A stretch of 64,000 nucleotides of DNA from assembly GCF_015554145.1 (NCBI RefSeq), contig NZ_JADNHZ010000014.1, positions 1-64,000 on the forward strand, given 5' to 3'. The notes under the pieces were generated by a model. It worked only from the letters and a program-made list of their open reading frames with translations, had not been told where the DNA came from and did no database searches. Positions 34,010 through 41,596 of the stretch are shown one piece after another (within the stretch, counting starts at the first letter, position 1; every line of letters begins with the position of its first letter). The translations under genes were made by a program, and so were the position numbers. This stretch comes from Collinsella aerofaciens. GTDB lineage: Bacteria > Actinomycetota > Coriobacteriia > Coriobacteriales > Coriobacteriaceae.

Positions 34010-34265
34010 GACTACCTCCGACATCTTGCAGAAAGCGAACGATGTTTCGAATGGTCCCCGCTGTCAATTCGTCAGATGGATGAGGCGCGTGCATTACGAA
34101 CATCCTGCCATCTGATGGCCTGTAGAAGCGAACGCGCGATCCGGATGTCTTGCCTTTGCTGCCCATTTCAAAGCCATATGAAGCCATAACTTTAAGAAAG
34201 TCAGCAAATCTATACGTTGAAGGACAGCTAAGCAGCTGGGCGATGAGTTTATCGGATCGAGTCAT
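34002..34265 (-). CDS. hicA: HicA family toxin (mRNA interferase-like), catalytic His not evident
   Basis: An 87-residue protein of the HicA double-stranded-RNA-binding-like fold, first gene of a hicAB pair. Recognisable parts are FADFLKVMASYGFE, RFYRPSDGRMFVMHAPHP and the C-terminal TAGTIRNIVRFLQDVG. Classical HicA has a catalytic His in a GSHH-like loop; here the loop reads KGKTSGSRVRF, a variant seen in a HicA subgroup, so activity may differ. His residues occur only later (MHAPHP). The overlap with hicB implies translational coupling. Confidence 0.85.
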   Translation of the reverse strand: MTRSDKLIAQLLSCPSTYRFADFLKVMASYGFEMGSKGKTSGSRVRFYRPSDGRMFVMHAPHPSDELTAGTIRNIVRFLQDVGGSHE

Positions 34266-34279
34266 CCCGCCTCACATTC

Positions 34280-34354
34280 TGCAACTATATTCTAGTTGCA
34301 ATTTAGATCCGATGCAATCACCCATACTATAGAACATGTGTACGTATAGAACAA
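34280..34354 (-). promoter_or_regulatory. hicAB promoter and palindromic operator
   Basis: On the minus strand TTGTTC (34354-34349), a 17-base spacer and TATAGT (34331-34326) form a good promoter. Downstream of it is the perfect palindrome TGCAACTA-n5-TAGTTGCA (34280-34300), suited to a HicB ribbon-helix-helix dimer. TATAGAACA also occurs twice across the promoter. Confidence 0.7.
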
Positions 34355-34361
34355 GTGTTCG

Positions 34362-34398
34362 AACCACCACAAAGGTGCCTGTCCCCTTTGTGGTGGTT
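34362..34398. repeat. Inverted repeat of the CCACCAC-AAAGG family (copy 2)
   Basis: AACCACCACAAAGG (34362-34375) pairs perfectly with CCTTTGTGGTGGTT (34385-34398) around TGCCTGTCC. The loop and most of the stem are identical to 16245-16281. It ends 13 bases before the last codon of the M16 protease. Confidence 0.72.
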
Positions 34399-34411
34399 TT
34401 GCTTGCTGTGG

Positions 34412-37400
34412 CTAGCCCAGCAGGTCGACTACGTTGAAGTTGGCGTTGCTCTTGGCGATGACGTCTCGGCCGCCAAAGACGCAGGTGGGCGACTCGGCTG
34501 CGATGCGCGTCACGTCGGCGCCGAGCGAGCGCAGCTCACCGGGCGTGGCGGCGAGCATCTGGGCGCGACGCTCCTCGCGCGCATGCGGATCGAGCCCGGC
34601 CAGGTAGGTCGTGTTGCGGCGCTTGGTGAGCGCGTACGGCTTCACCGGCGCGTCCATGCCGCTCACGCAGCTCACGATAAAGCCCTCAAAGGCGGCCTCG
34701 TCGGGCTCAAAGCTGCCAAGCCATGCACCCGCGCGCTCCACGCGCTCAATCGAAGGATCGATCGCCGGGTCGCGGTAGGTGTAGAACGCCGCCTGACGCT
34801 CACCTGCCGCGCGGAATCCGCAGCCGTACGCCCCGCCCTTCACGCGGATCTCGTTCCACAGGTAGTCGTAGGAGAGCGCGTTGGCAGCCACGGCCCAAGT
34901 GCCTGTCACGTCAATGCCCAGGCGACGCGGGTCGCACGCGCTTGCCGCAAAGCAGATGTCGCTGGGGATCACGAAAGCCTCGTGGCGGTCGCACGGCGCC
35001 GGCACCACGAGCGCGTCGCGGCCGGCACCATCGCCCGCACCCAGCCCCAGGTCGCCCGCGGCATCCCAGTACGCGTCAAAGTCCTCGTCGCTGCCGGTAA
35101 AGCTCGCCATGCAGCCATCGGCCACAAAGATGCGGCCTGCCAGTTCGGTAAGCTTGGCGCGCAGGTCGTCCAGGCGCTCGTCAAAGTGGTCGAGCAGATC
35201 GCGCAGGAACAGGTAGAAGTCCACGCCCGAAAGCTGCTCGCGCACCACGGCCGAAGGCGAGCTGTAGCTCATCGCGCGGCCGAGCGCCGCCGAGTGACCA
35301 TTGTTGATAAAGCCCTGCTCAAGCCCAATGCGAATCTGCGTGAGCACGTCGCGCACGCGGTCGGTGTCGGCATCTGCCAAAAGCGTGCTCGACCATACCT
35401 CGCGCGGCAGACTCGCCAGTGCATCAATCTTCTCGGACAGGGCGCCGGCGCTCACCAGCAGGTAGGGGCGCACGCCGTCCACGTCGGGCTGGGTCATGAC
35501 TTCGGTCGTAAAGCTCAAAAAGCCCAGCTTGCCAGCGAGCAAGTTGTCGAGTTCCTCGGCCGAGTGCTCGCGCGTGGGCAGCTGCTTAAGCAGGCGGCAG
35601 AGCAGCGTCACATAGGGCAGGTCCTCAAACGCGACGCAGCTCAGGTCGAAATACTGTATGGCGTAGGCCAGGCGGTTGGTGGGGATGCCGTGGCGCAGGC
35701 AGGGGATGGGTGCGGTCGTGTCTACGACCAGCGGCGACTCGGGGCGCGCCTCGCCAATGTCGGACACGCGCAGGCGCGGCAGCGTGGCCTTGGCCTCGGG
35801 CGTGTCTTCTGCCTCCTGCGCGGCACGCAGCGCGGCCGTGCGCTCGACCACGTCGGCCAGCTCGGAATCGGTCATGGCGTCGCGCTTGGCTGCCAGCTCG
35901 ATGGCCTCGGCACCCTCCGAACCCTCGGCGGCGTCCACCGGCGCCAGCTCGACGAGCGCCATGTGGTCGTTCTCCAGCACCAGCTCGCGCAGCAGGTCCT
36001 CAAAGTAGGTGCCGTCCAGCTCGCTGCGCAGCTCCTCGTACACCGGGCCGTACTTGAGTGCCAGCGTCGCGGCGTCGTCATCGTAGAGCCAGGTGCTCAG
36101 CGCGTCGCACGCAATGGCCACGCCGTCGGCGATGCCGTAGTCGCGCTGGCGCAGATCGTATTCGTTGCTGCTGATGATGGCTTCCAGGCGCTCGCGCGGA
36201 ACGCCGTGCTCGCACAGGTCGCGGCAGGCATCCTGGAACACACGACGCAGCTCGCGCGCCACGCCGGGCTGCGCGTTTTGCAACATGATGAGCTCGTAGG
36301 GCTGCAGGCTCTCGGCCGCGGTGTAGCTCACCACGTTGCCGCCCAGGCCGGCGGCCAGAATGGCCTTCTTAACCGGTGCTTCGTTGGAACCCAGCAGCGC
36401 CTCAAACAGGATATCCGCCGCGATCGTGCGCTTGCGATCGAGCGCGCTGCCCAGCACAAGACCCAGGCCCACCAGCGCGTTCTCGGGCGTGGTGGCCATC
36501 TCGACGCGCTTATACTCGCAGGTCACAGGCGCTTGCACGTCCAGCGGATTAGGCGCCAGCGCGGACGGGTCCTCGCCGGCGGCAACGGCGGCGTCCATGC
36601 GGCGGCTTGCGGCACTCGACTGCGACAGATAGCGCTCGTCCAAAAACGCCAGCGAGCGGTCCATATCTAGGTTGCCGTAGAGCGTGATGTAGGAGTTGGA
36701 AGGATTGTAGTGGCGCGCGTGCGTATCCAGGAACTGCTCGTAGGTGAGCGCAGGGATTGCGCGCGGGTCGCCGCCGCTCTCGTGCGCATAGGCGGTGTCG
36801 GGATAGAGCGCGGCGTTGACGGCGTCGTCCAGCACGCTCATGGGATCGGACAGCGCGCCCTTCATCTCGTTGAACACCACGCCGTTATAGCGCAGCGTGC
36901 CCCCACGCAGGCTCGCGGAGCTGCCGTCGCCCTCGCCCTCGGCGCCCTCCGGCAGGTCCAGCTCGTAGTGCCAACCCTCCTGCTCAAAAATGGTGGGCTT
37001 GGTATAGATGGCCGGGTTGAACACCGCGTCCAGGTACACGTCCATCAGGTTGTACAGATCCTGCTCGTTGGTGGTGGCAACGGGGTAGATGGTCTTGTCG
37101 GGGTAGGTCATGGCGTTGAGGAACGTCTGCATGGAGCTCTTGATCAGGTCGACAAACGGCTCCTTGACGGGGAACTTGGCCGATCCGCACAGCACCGAGT
37201 GCTCAAGAATATGGAACACGCCGGTGGAATCGGCCGGCGGCGTCTTAAAGCCAATGGCAAAGGCCTTGTTTTCGTCGTCGCATGCCAGGTACAGCAGGCG
37301 TGCGCCCGAGGCGGTGTGGCGCAGCACGTAGGCGTCCGAGTCGAGCTCGGGCACGGTCTCGCAGCGCTCGACGGCAAAGCCGTGGCAGGTAGTGCCGGGC

Positions 37401-37450
37401 ACCAGCAGTGCGGCGGCAGCGGCGCGCGGGTCGGTTGAGGTGGTGGGCAT
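34412..37450 (-). CDS. M16 family metallopeptidase, presequence-protease type
   Basis: A 1012-residue zinc peptidase of the M16C (PreP/falcilysin-like) group. The inverted zinc motif HXXEH is HILEHSVLCGS near residue 80, following FKTPPADSTGVF, and the third ligand Glu lies in the downstream NEMKGALSDP region. The size fits two fused alpha-beta pairs that close like a clam around short peptides. No signal peptide is visible, so it is probably cytoplasmic and degrades oligopeptides. The frame is open to 37708, but AAAGGAGA precedes the ATG at 37450, and the extra segment only translates the repeat region. Long frames on the opposite strand are shadows. Confidence 0.92.
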   Translation of the reverse strand: MPTTSTDPRAAAAALLVPGTTCHGFAVERCETVPELDSDAYVLRHTASGARLLYLACDDENKAFAIGFKTPPADSTGVFHILEHSVLCGSAKFPVKEPFVDLIKSSMQTFLNAMTYPDKTIYPVATTNEQDLYNLMDVYLDAVFNPAIYTKPTIFEQEGWHYELDLPEGAEGEGDGSSASLRGGTLRYNGVVFNEMKGALSDPMSVLDDAVNAALYPDTAYAHESGGDPRAIPALTYEQFLDTHARHYNPSNSYITLYGNLDMDRSLAFLDERYLSQSSAASRRMDAAVAAGEDPSALAPNPLDVQAPVTCEYKRVEMATTPENALVGLGLVLGSALDRKRTIAADILFEALLGSNEAPVKKAILAAGLGGNVVSYTAAESLQPYELIMLQNAQPGVARELRRVFQDACRDLCEHGVPRERLEAIISSNEYDLRQRDYGIADGVAIACDALSTWLYDDDAATLALKYGPVYEELRSELDGTYFEDLLRELVLENDHMALVELAPVDAAEGSEGAEAIELAAKRDAMTDSELADVVERTAALRAAQEAEDTPEAKATLPRLRVSDIGEARPESPLVVDTTAPIPCLRHGIPTNRLAYAIQYFDLSCVAFEDLPYVTLLCRLLKQLPTREHSAEELDNLLAGKLGFLSFTTEVMTQPDVDGVRPYLLVSAGALSEKIDALASLPREVWSSTLLADADTDRVRDVLTQIRIGLEQGFINNGHSAALGRAMSYSSPSAVVREQLSGVDFYLFLRDLLDHFDERLDDLRAKLTELAGRIFVADGCMASFTGSDEDFDAYWDAAGDLGLGAGDGAGRDALVVPAPCDRHEAFVIPSDICFAASACDPRRLGIDVTGTWAVAANALSYDYLWNEIRVKGGAYGCGFRAAGERQAAFYTYRDPAIDPSIERVERAGAWLGSFEPDEAAFEGFIVSCVSGMDAPVKPYALTKRRNTTYLAGLDPHAREERRAQMLAATPGELRSLGADVTRIAAESPTCVFGGRDVIAKSNANFNVVDLLG

Positions 37451-37538
37451 ATGCAGTCTCCTTTGACGCCCCAGCGGGGGCGAATCGAGTCGAATCCTCG
37501 AGAGTATACCCATATGGGGCCCTCGACCAATCTGCCGG

Positions 37539-37686
37539 ATGAGCGTGGATTTTCGGACACACGAGCGTGGAAATTCGGACGCCCGCCAAATGACAGTGGT
37601 TTTTCGGACGGAATTAGCCTCAAAACGCCCAAAAACCGTCCAAATATCCACGTTCATTTTCCGACCGTCCAAAAATCCACGCTCAC
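37539..37686. repeat. Five 20-bp units of the GAGCGTGGATTTTCGGAC family
   Basis: Direct units: ATGAGCGTGGATTTTCGGAC (37539-37558), ACGAGCGTGGAAATTCGGAC (37561-37580) and ATGACAGTGGTTTTTCGGAC (37590-37609). Inverted units: GTCCAAATATCCACGTTCAT (37638-37657) and GTCCAAAAATCCACGCTCAC (37667-37686). Spacing varies (22, 29, 48, 29 bases), so this is not a CRISPR array. Three further copies are at 26646-26742. Confidence 0.8.
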
Positions 37687-37687
37687 G

Positions 37688-37927
37688 TATCTCTCGTCTC
37701 TCACTCATCTCTAATACGAGAGATAACAGAAAGACGAGAGATAATTATAAGAGATAACTGAACAGAATAGAGAAAAAGCAATCGTGATATTGTTTCAATA
37801 TCGATTGTTCTACCAGCAAAAACATGTTTAAATGAAGCAACTAGCAGACATCCTATCTCTCATCTCTCACTCATCTTTAATATGAGAGATAACAGAAAGA
37901 TGAGAGATACTTATGAGAGATAACCGA
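37688..37927. repeat. Two 74-bp direct repeats with palindromic arms upstream of the AlbA-type regulator
   Basis: Copies at 37688-37761 and 37854-37927 are 166 bases apart start to start. Each has a 12-bp inverted repeat: TATCTCTCGTCT / AGACGAGAGATA in copy 1 (37688-37699, 37732-37743) and TATCTCTCATCT / AGATGAGAGATA in copy 2 (37854-37865, 37898-37909). The G-C to A-T change is matched in both arms. Each copy also has further GAGAGATAA boxes. These are good candidates for operators of the gene at 37985. Confidence 0.8.
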
Positions 37928-37984
37928 GAGATGAGAAGTGTCCGTCTGGGGTACACCCGCAGAATCGAGCGAAAGGACGTGCAG

Positions 37985-39451
37985 ATGAACGAAAACGAGC
38001 TGGTCGGTCTGCTCGAGTCTTTAAGGCGCATGGGCTCGGACGATCTTAACGTCGAGGTCAAGGAGAGCGCCACGACGCTTTCCCGCGACGTATGGGAAAC
38101 GGTCAGCGCTTTCGCAAACACCGCCGGCGGCATCATCGTACTCGGAGTGAGCGAGCGCGCGGGTTTTGTCCCAGTTGCAAACTTTGAGACCGAGAAAGTG
38201 CTCAACCAATTCGTGGCGGGCATGGGCGATGCCGGCGGTCGCGGAAAGCTGGCCAATCCGCCCAAATACACCATTGAGCGCGTGGAGCTCCAGGGCACCG
38301 TGGTTCTGGTCATCACGATTGAGGAGCTCGACCCGTCGAGCAAGCCTTGCTATGTCATAGAGCGGGGCGCCCAGGGCGGCAGCTACAAGCGCGTCGATGA
38401 CAAAGACGTGCCGCTTTCGTCGACCGAGGTTTTGGCGCTGTCGTCATACGAACGGACGAGTCCTAGCGATCGCGATACGGTGCCCGGCACGAGTGTGGGC
38501 GATCTCGACGAGTCGCTGGTCGATCGCACGATAGAGCGTGCCTATTCGTTGACGCCTCGAGCGATGCGCGGTGCGACGGACAAGAAGACAAAGATGGAGC
38601 GCCTGAATCTCCTCGACTTCCAGGGCAATGTTACCAAGGCCGGCCTCCTTGCCGCGGGCGTTTACCCTCAGCAGTTCTATCCCAAGCTCTTCATTGATGT
38701 GGCTGTCCATGCGGGAACTCAAAAGGGCGCTGCGGGACCGCTAAGATTTATGGACCGCACAGTCTGCGAGGGCACCCTGGGCGAGATGATTTCGGATACT
38801 GTCGCGGCTGTCGCCAAAAACCTGCGCCGCACCTCGACCGTCCAAGGCATCTCGCGTATCGACTCGCTGGAGATTCCCGAGGAGGTCCTGCGCGAGGCAG
38901 TCGCCAACGCGGTTATCCACAGGGAATACGGGGATCGGTTCTGTGGGCAATCGATCGCCGTCGACGTTTTTGACGACCGTATCGAGGTGACGAATCCCGG
39001 CGGCCTTTATGGAGGGAAGACTCGCGAGAACTTGTTTGACGGCAGCTCCCGATGCCGTAATGCAACGCTCGTGAAACTCATGTCGATTGTTCCACTGCCG
39101 GATGGCGCAGGCTCGCCGGCTGAGGGAAATGGCTCGGGCATCCCGATGATGATCGATGCCATGCGCGCGCATGGTCTGGCCGAGCCCCTGTTCTGCCCGG
39201 GGTTCGATCGGTTCAAGGTTGTACTTTACCGTTCAAAGGTTGAGCCGGTCGATCATGGCGGGGACTTGATTATGACGGCACTCAAGCGCTACGGCGAATT
39301 GGGGACGCGCGAACTGGCGGAGCGCACGGGACTCACGGTTTCCCAGGTTAGGGCACGCGTCAATGCACTCATTGCGCAGGGTGAGCTTGAGCCGACGGCG
39401 CCGTCGACAAGCCGCAACCGCAAATATCGACTGTCAGAGCGCGTGGAATAA
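37985..39451 (+). CDS. AlbA_2/Schlafen-type ATP-binding transcriptional regulator
   Basis: A 488-residue protein with three recognisable parts. The N-terminal AlbA_2 (Schlafen AAA_4-like) domain has EVKESATTLSRDVWETVSAF and TAGGIIVLGVSE. The middle ATP-binding helicase-related/GHKL-like region has VLREAVANAVIHREYGD and VTNPGGLYGGKTREN (about residues 295-350). The C-terminal winged helix has YGELGTRELAERTGLTVSQVRARV. Such proteins are often called transcriptional regulators or divergent-AAA proteins and are common near defence genes, but their biochemistry is poorly known. AAAGGAC precedes ATG 37985; the longer frame from 37913 would begin inside the repeats. Confidence 0.85.
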   Translation: MNENELVGLLESLRRMGSDDLNVEVKESATTLSRDVWETVSAFANTAGGIIVLGVSERAGFVPVANFETEKVLNQFVAGMGDAGGRGKLANPPKYTIERVELQGTVVLVITIEELDPSSKPCYVIERGAQGGSYKRVDDKDVPLSSTEVLALSSYERTSPSDRDTVPGTSVGDLDESLVDRTIERAYSLTPRAMRGATDKKTKMERLNLLDFQGNVTKAGLLAAGVYPQQFYPKLFIDVAVHAGTQKGAAGPLRFMDRTVCEGTLGEMISDTVAAVAKNLRRTSTVQGISRIDSLEIPEEVLREAVANAVIHREYGDRFCGQSIAVDVFDDRIEVTNPGGLYGGKTRENLFDGSSRCRNATLVKLMSIVPLPDGAGSPAEGNGSGIPMMIDAMRAHGLAEPLFCPGFDRFKVVLYRSKVEPVDHGGDLIMTALKRYGELGTRELAERTGLTVSQVRARVNALIAQGELEPTAPSTSRNRKYRLSERVE

Positions 39452-39551
39452 ATGCGTTAGTGGACGAGGCGACCCATTAATCGACTCTCGATTGGCGCCC
39501 ACCAGGGTAAAGCAGTTGTTGCCCAGTCGACGGTGATGCTAAAGACTCGGC

Positions 39552-40043
39552 TTACGCCGGCATGGCCCCGAACCCGTCCATCAAGAACAGTCTAAGAACC
39601 AGCTTGATGACATATCCTGGCTTGACTTCTGCCGCGTCAAAGACGTGGCGCTCGGCGAGCTCGCTGCAGTATGCATAGATGTCGCGGATGAGCTTCGCGC
39701 TCGAGAGCGTAAACATGTAGCCTGCGTCCGAAAGCGCATTGGGTGCGGCGGGCAACTTGGCCATGTGGCAGAACGTTTGCAGGTCGGGCGCCATAACATT
39801 CTGGTAGTCGAGGTGGCCGCTGGCATCCTGTGCGGCAAGCTCCAATTGGCGCACAAAATCCAGTGCCGCCGCTAACACAAAGCTCGGCGTAGGCGCATTG
39901 ACGTCCTGAGTGGTCGCCACAAGCCTGCCCGCCGCCTGCGTGACAAGCCAAGCGACCTCGCGCTGGCAACGCACGGCCTTGCGCGTAACCGGCTTGATGG
40001 ACGAAGAAGAAACGCTTCCCTTAGGCGGATTCGAAGCAGCCAT
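39552..40043 (-). CDS. Hypothetical protein
   Basis: A 163-residue protein not recognised as a family. The N-terminal 25 residues are rich in Ser, Lys and Pro and look disordered; the rest is predicted helical (AWLVTQAAGRLVATTQDV, FVLAAALDFVRQLELAAQ, YVIKLVLRLFLMDGF) without membrane segments or a metal motif. GGGAGGG lies before the ATG at 40043. It is between the AlbA-type regulator (convergent) and the methyltransferase (same strand, 125 bases upstream), so it could be part of the restriction locus, but there is no direct evidence. Confidence 0.68.
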   Translation of the reverse strand: MAASNPPKGSVSSSSIKPVTRKAVRCQREVAWLVTQAAGRLVATTQDVNAPTPSFVLAAALDFVRQLELAAQDASGHLDYQNVMAPDLQTFCHMAKLPAAPNALSDAGYMFTLSSAKLIRDIYAYCSELAERHVFDAAEVKPGYVIKLVLRLFLMDGFGAMPA

Positions 40044-40168
40044 AAGACCCTCCCATGAACAATCCGGCCCAACAAGCCCGGACGAAACACGTGCTACATC
40101 AGTATACAGGGGAGTGGGATGGAAAAATGGAGTCGACAGCGTGAACTGCCGGCTCCGGATTGCTTGCC

Positions 40169-41461
40169 TTAGAGGCCGTACACTTCGACCATAGCTTCGC
40201 CAATGCGATGGGGCACGCCGGTGACGAGTGCGTTGCCCATGCAGAAGGCTCGATGGCCGTCAGTCATGCCCGTATCGGTCCAGCCTTTCGGGAATCCCTG
40301 AAGCTGATCGAGTTCGTCGGGAACAAGACGGCGGAAACGGCCATCGGGACATTCGATGACGTGCTTGAAGCGGCTCGCTCCCGTGCCGCCTTCTCCTGTG
40401 AGGATGGTGCGGCTCGGCTTGTCGGTGGCATCCGGGAAGCTCATGGCTCCCTCGGAATACGTGTACGTAAAGCCTGTCTTTTTGTTAGTGCGCTCTTCGC
40501 GCTTGCTGCCCTTAAGGTAGCGCCAGTCGGGAAGCTTTTCGTCGGAGATGTAGAACTGCTCTGGGACATCAGCCTCGTCGACAAGCACGTCGCCAAGCAC
40601 GTGGCGCTCACCGTGATAGTCCTCGGCAAAGTCGCAGGTCATAACATGACAGCCCTGCATGACGCCAGCATTCTTGAATTGAGAGGTCTTTTGGCCGACG
40701 CCAAAGCGAGTTGAGTTCTCGTAGGGGTCGGGTAAAACGTCGAGCTCGGACATCTCGTCGGGATAGATGGCGGGGAAGGCTTTAGCCATGACGCCGTTGT
40801 GCATGCGATCAACGAGATCAACCTTGCCAGCGCCTTTTTCGCAGAAGATATAAACACGCTTGCGACGCTGGGGGAAACCGTATTCGGCAGAGTTGACCAC
40901 GCGCCATTCGACCGTGTAGTCGAGGTCGGCAAGACAGCTTAGGATGATGGCGAAGTCGCGACCGCGTTGAGACGCGGGCGATTTGAGCAGGCGGTCGACA
41001 TTCTCAAAGAGACCGAACTTGGGCTTCTTCATTTCGAGGAAGTGATAAATGTCCCACCAGAGGACACCCTTCTTGCCTTCGATGCCGTGTGCCTGATTGA
41101 GAGGACGCGCGACAGAGTAGTCTTGGCAGGGAAAGCCACCGACGACCATGTCGACACGGGGAATTTCAATCTCGCCGGCTTCGGCCTGCTCCAGGACCTT
41201 ATTGATGTCTTCGTTGACAACGGAATCATTACCGAAGCGATCCATGTAGCAACGGGCGGCGAACTGACGCGCCTTGGTTCCGGGCGGTTCCCACTGGTTG
41301 GCCCAAATAGTGCGGAAGGGGCCGGCGGGTTTCATATAAAAATTGGGATAACGAGGGTCGGCATAGCCTTCGAGGCCCAGACGAAATCCGCCGACGCCAG
41401 CAAAAAGCTCGGCAATTTTGACCTCTGACATGTTATTCCAATCGATATAACGAACGTTCAT
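40169..41461 (-). CDS. DNA (cytosine-5)-methyltransferase, probably GATC-specific
   Basis: A 430-residue C5-cytosine methyltransferase. Motif I is AELFAGVGGFRLGLE, motif IV GGFPCQDYSVA with the catalytic Cys (about residue 112), motif VI FENVDRLL, motif VIII QRRKRVYIF and motif X GNALVTGVPHRIGEAM. The target-recognition region lies between VIII and X. It is divergent from a Sau3AI-like endonuclease, so GATC methylated on C is the expected product; this is inferred from the partner. Start 41461 has no clear ribosome binding site; the in-frame ATG at 41431 with GGAATAAC before it is a real alternative. Confidence 0.9.
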   Translation of the reverse strand: MNVRYIDWNNMSEVKIAELFAGVGGFRLGLEGYADPRYPNFYMKPAGPFRTIWANQWEPPGTKARQFAARCYMDRFGNDSVVNEDINKVLEQAEAGEIEIPRVDMVVGGFPCQDYSVARPLNQAHGIEGKKGVLWWDIYHFLEMKKPKFGLFENVDRLLKSPASQRGRDFAIILSCLADLDYTVEWRVVNSAEYGFPQRRKRVYIFCEKGAGKVDLVDRMHNGVMAKAFPAIYPDEMSELDVLPDPYENSTRFGVGQKTSQFKNAGVMQGCHVMTCDFAEDYHGERHVLGDVLVDEADVPEQFYISDEKLPDWRYLKGSKREERTNKKTGFTYTYSEGAMSFPDATDKPSRTILTGEGGTGASRFKHVIECPDGRFRRLVPDELDQLQGFPKGWTDTGMTDGHRAFCMGNALVTGVPHRIGEAMVEVYGL

Positions 41462-41596
41462 AAACCAAACAACGATAACCGATCTTCAAATAAGAAAAAG
41501 ACTTGATTTTATCACTCTCAGAGAACGTCCATTATTGCCGCATGTGCGCACGTCATGGGCTACCATGAAGTTAACTGCGACGTTCGGAGGCACCCC

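Larger units (their letters stand above)
37451..37984. other. 534-base gene-free region packed with repeats
   Basis: It lies between the M16 protease (minus) and the AlbA-type regulator (plus). It contains five copies of a 20-bp unit (37539-37686), two 74-bp direct repeats (37688-37761, 37854-37927) and an AT-rich spacer (about 37762-37850) that could hold promoters. No coding is supported. Confidence 0.7.

Noticed and set aside
34355-36670. 771-codon open frame on the plus strand over the M16 protease gene
   Set aside because: It mirrors a clearly conserved protease on the other strand, has Arg/Val/Gly-rich shadow composition and no recognisable motif.
37539-37927. CRISPR array
   Set aside because: Units occur in both orientations, spacing is irregular (22 to 48 bases), spacers are not of constant length and no cas gene is present.
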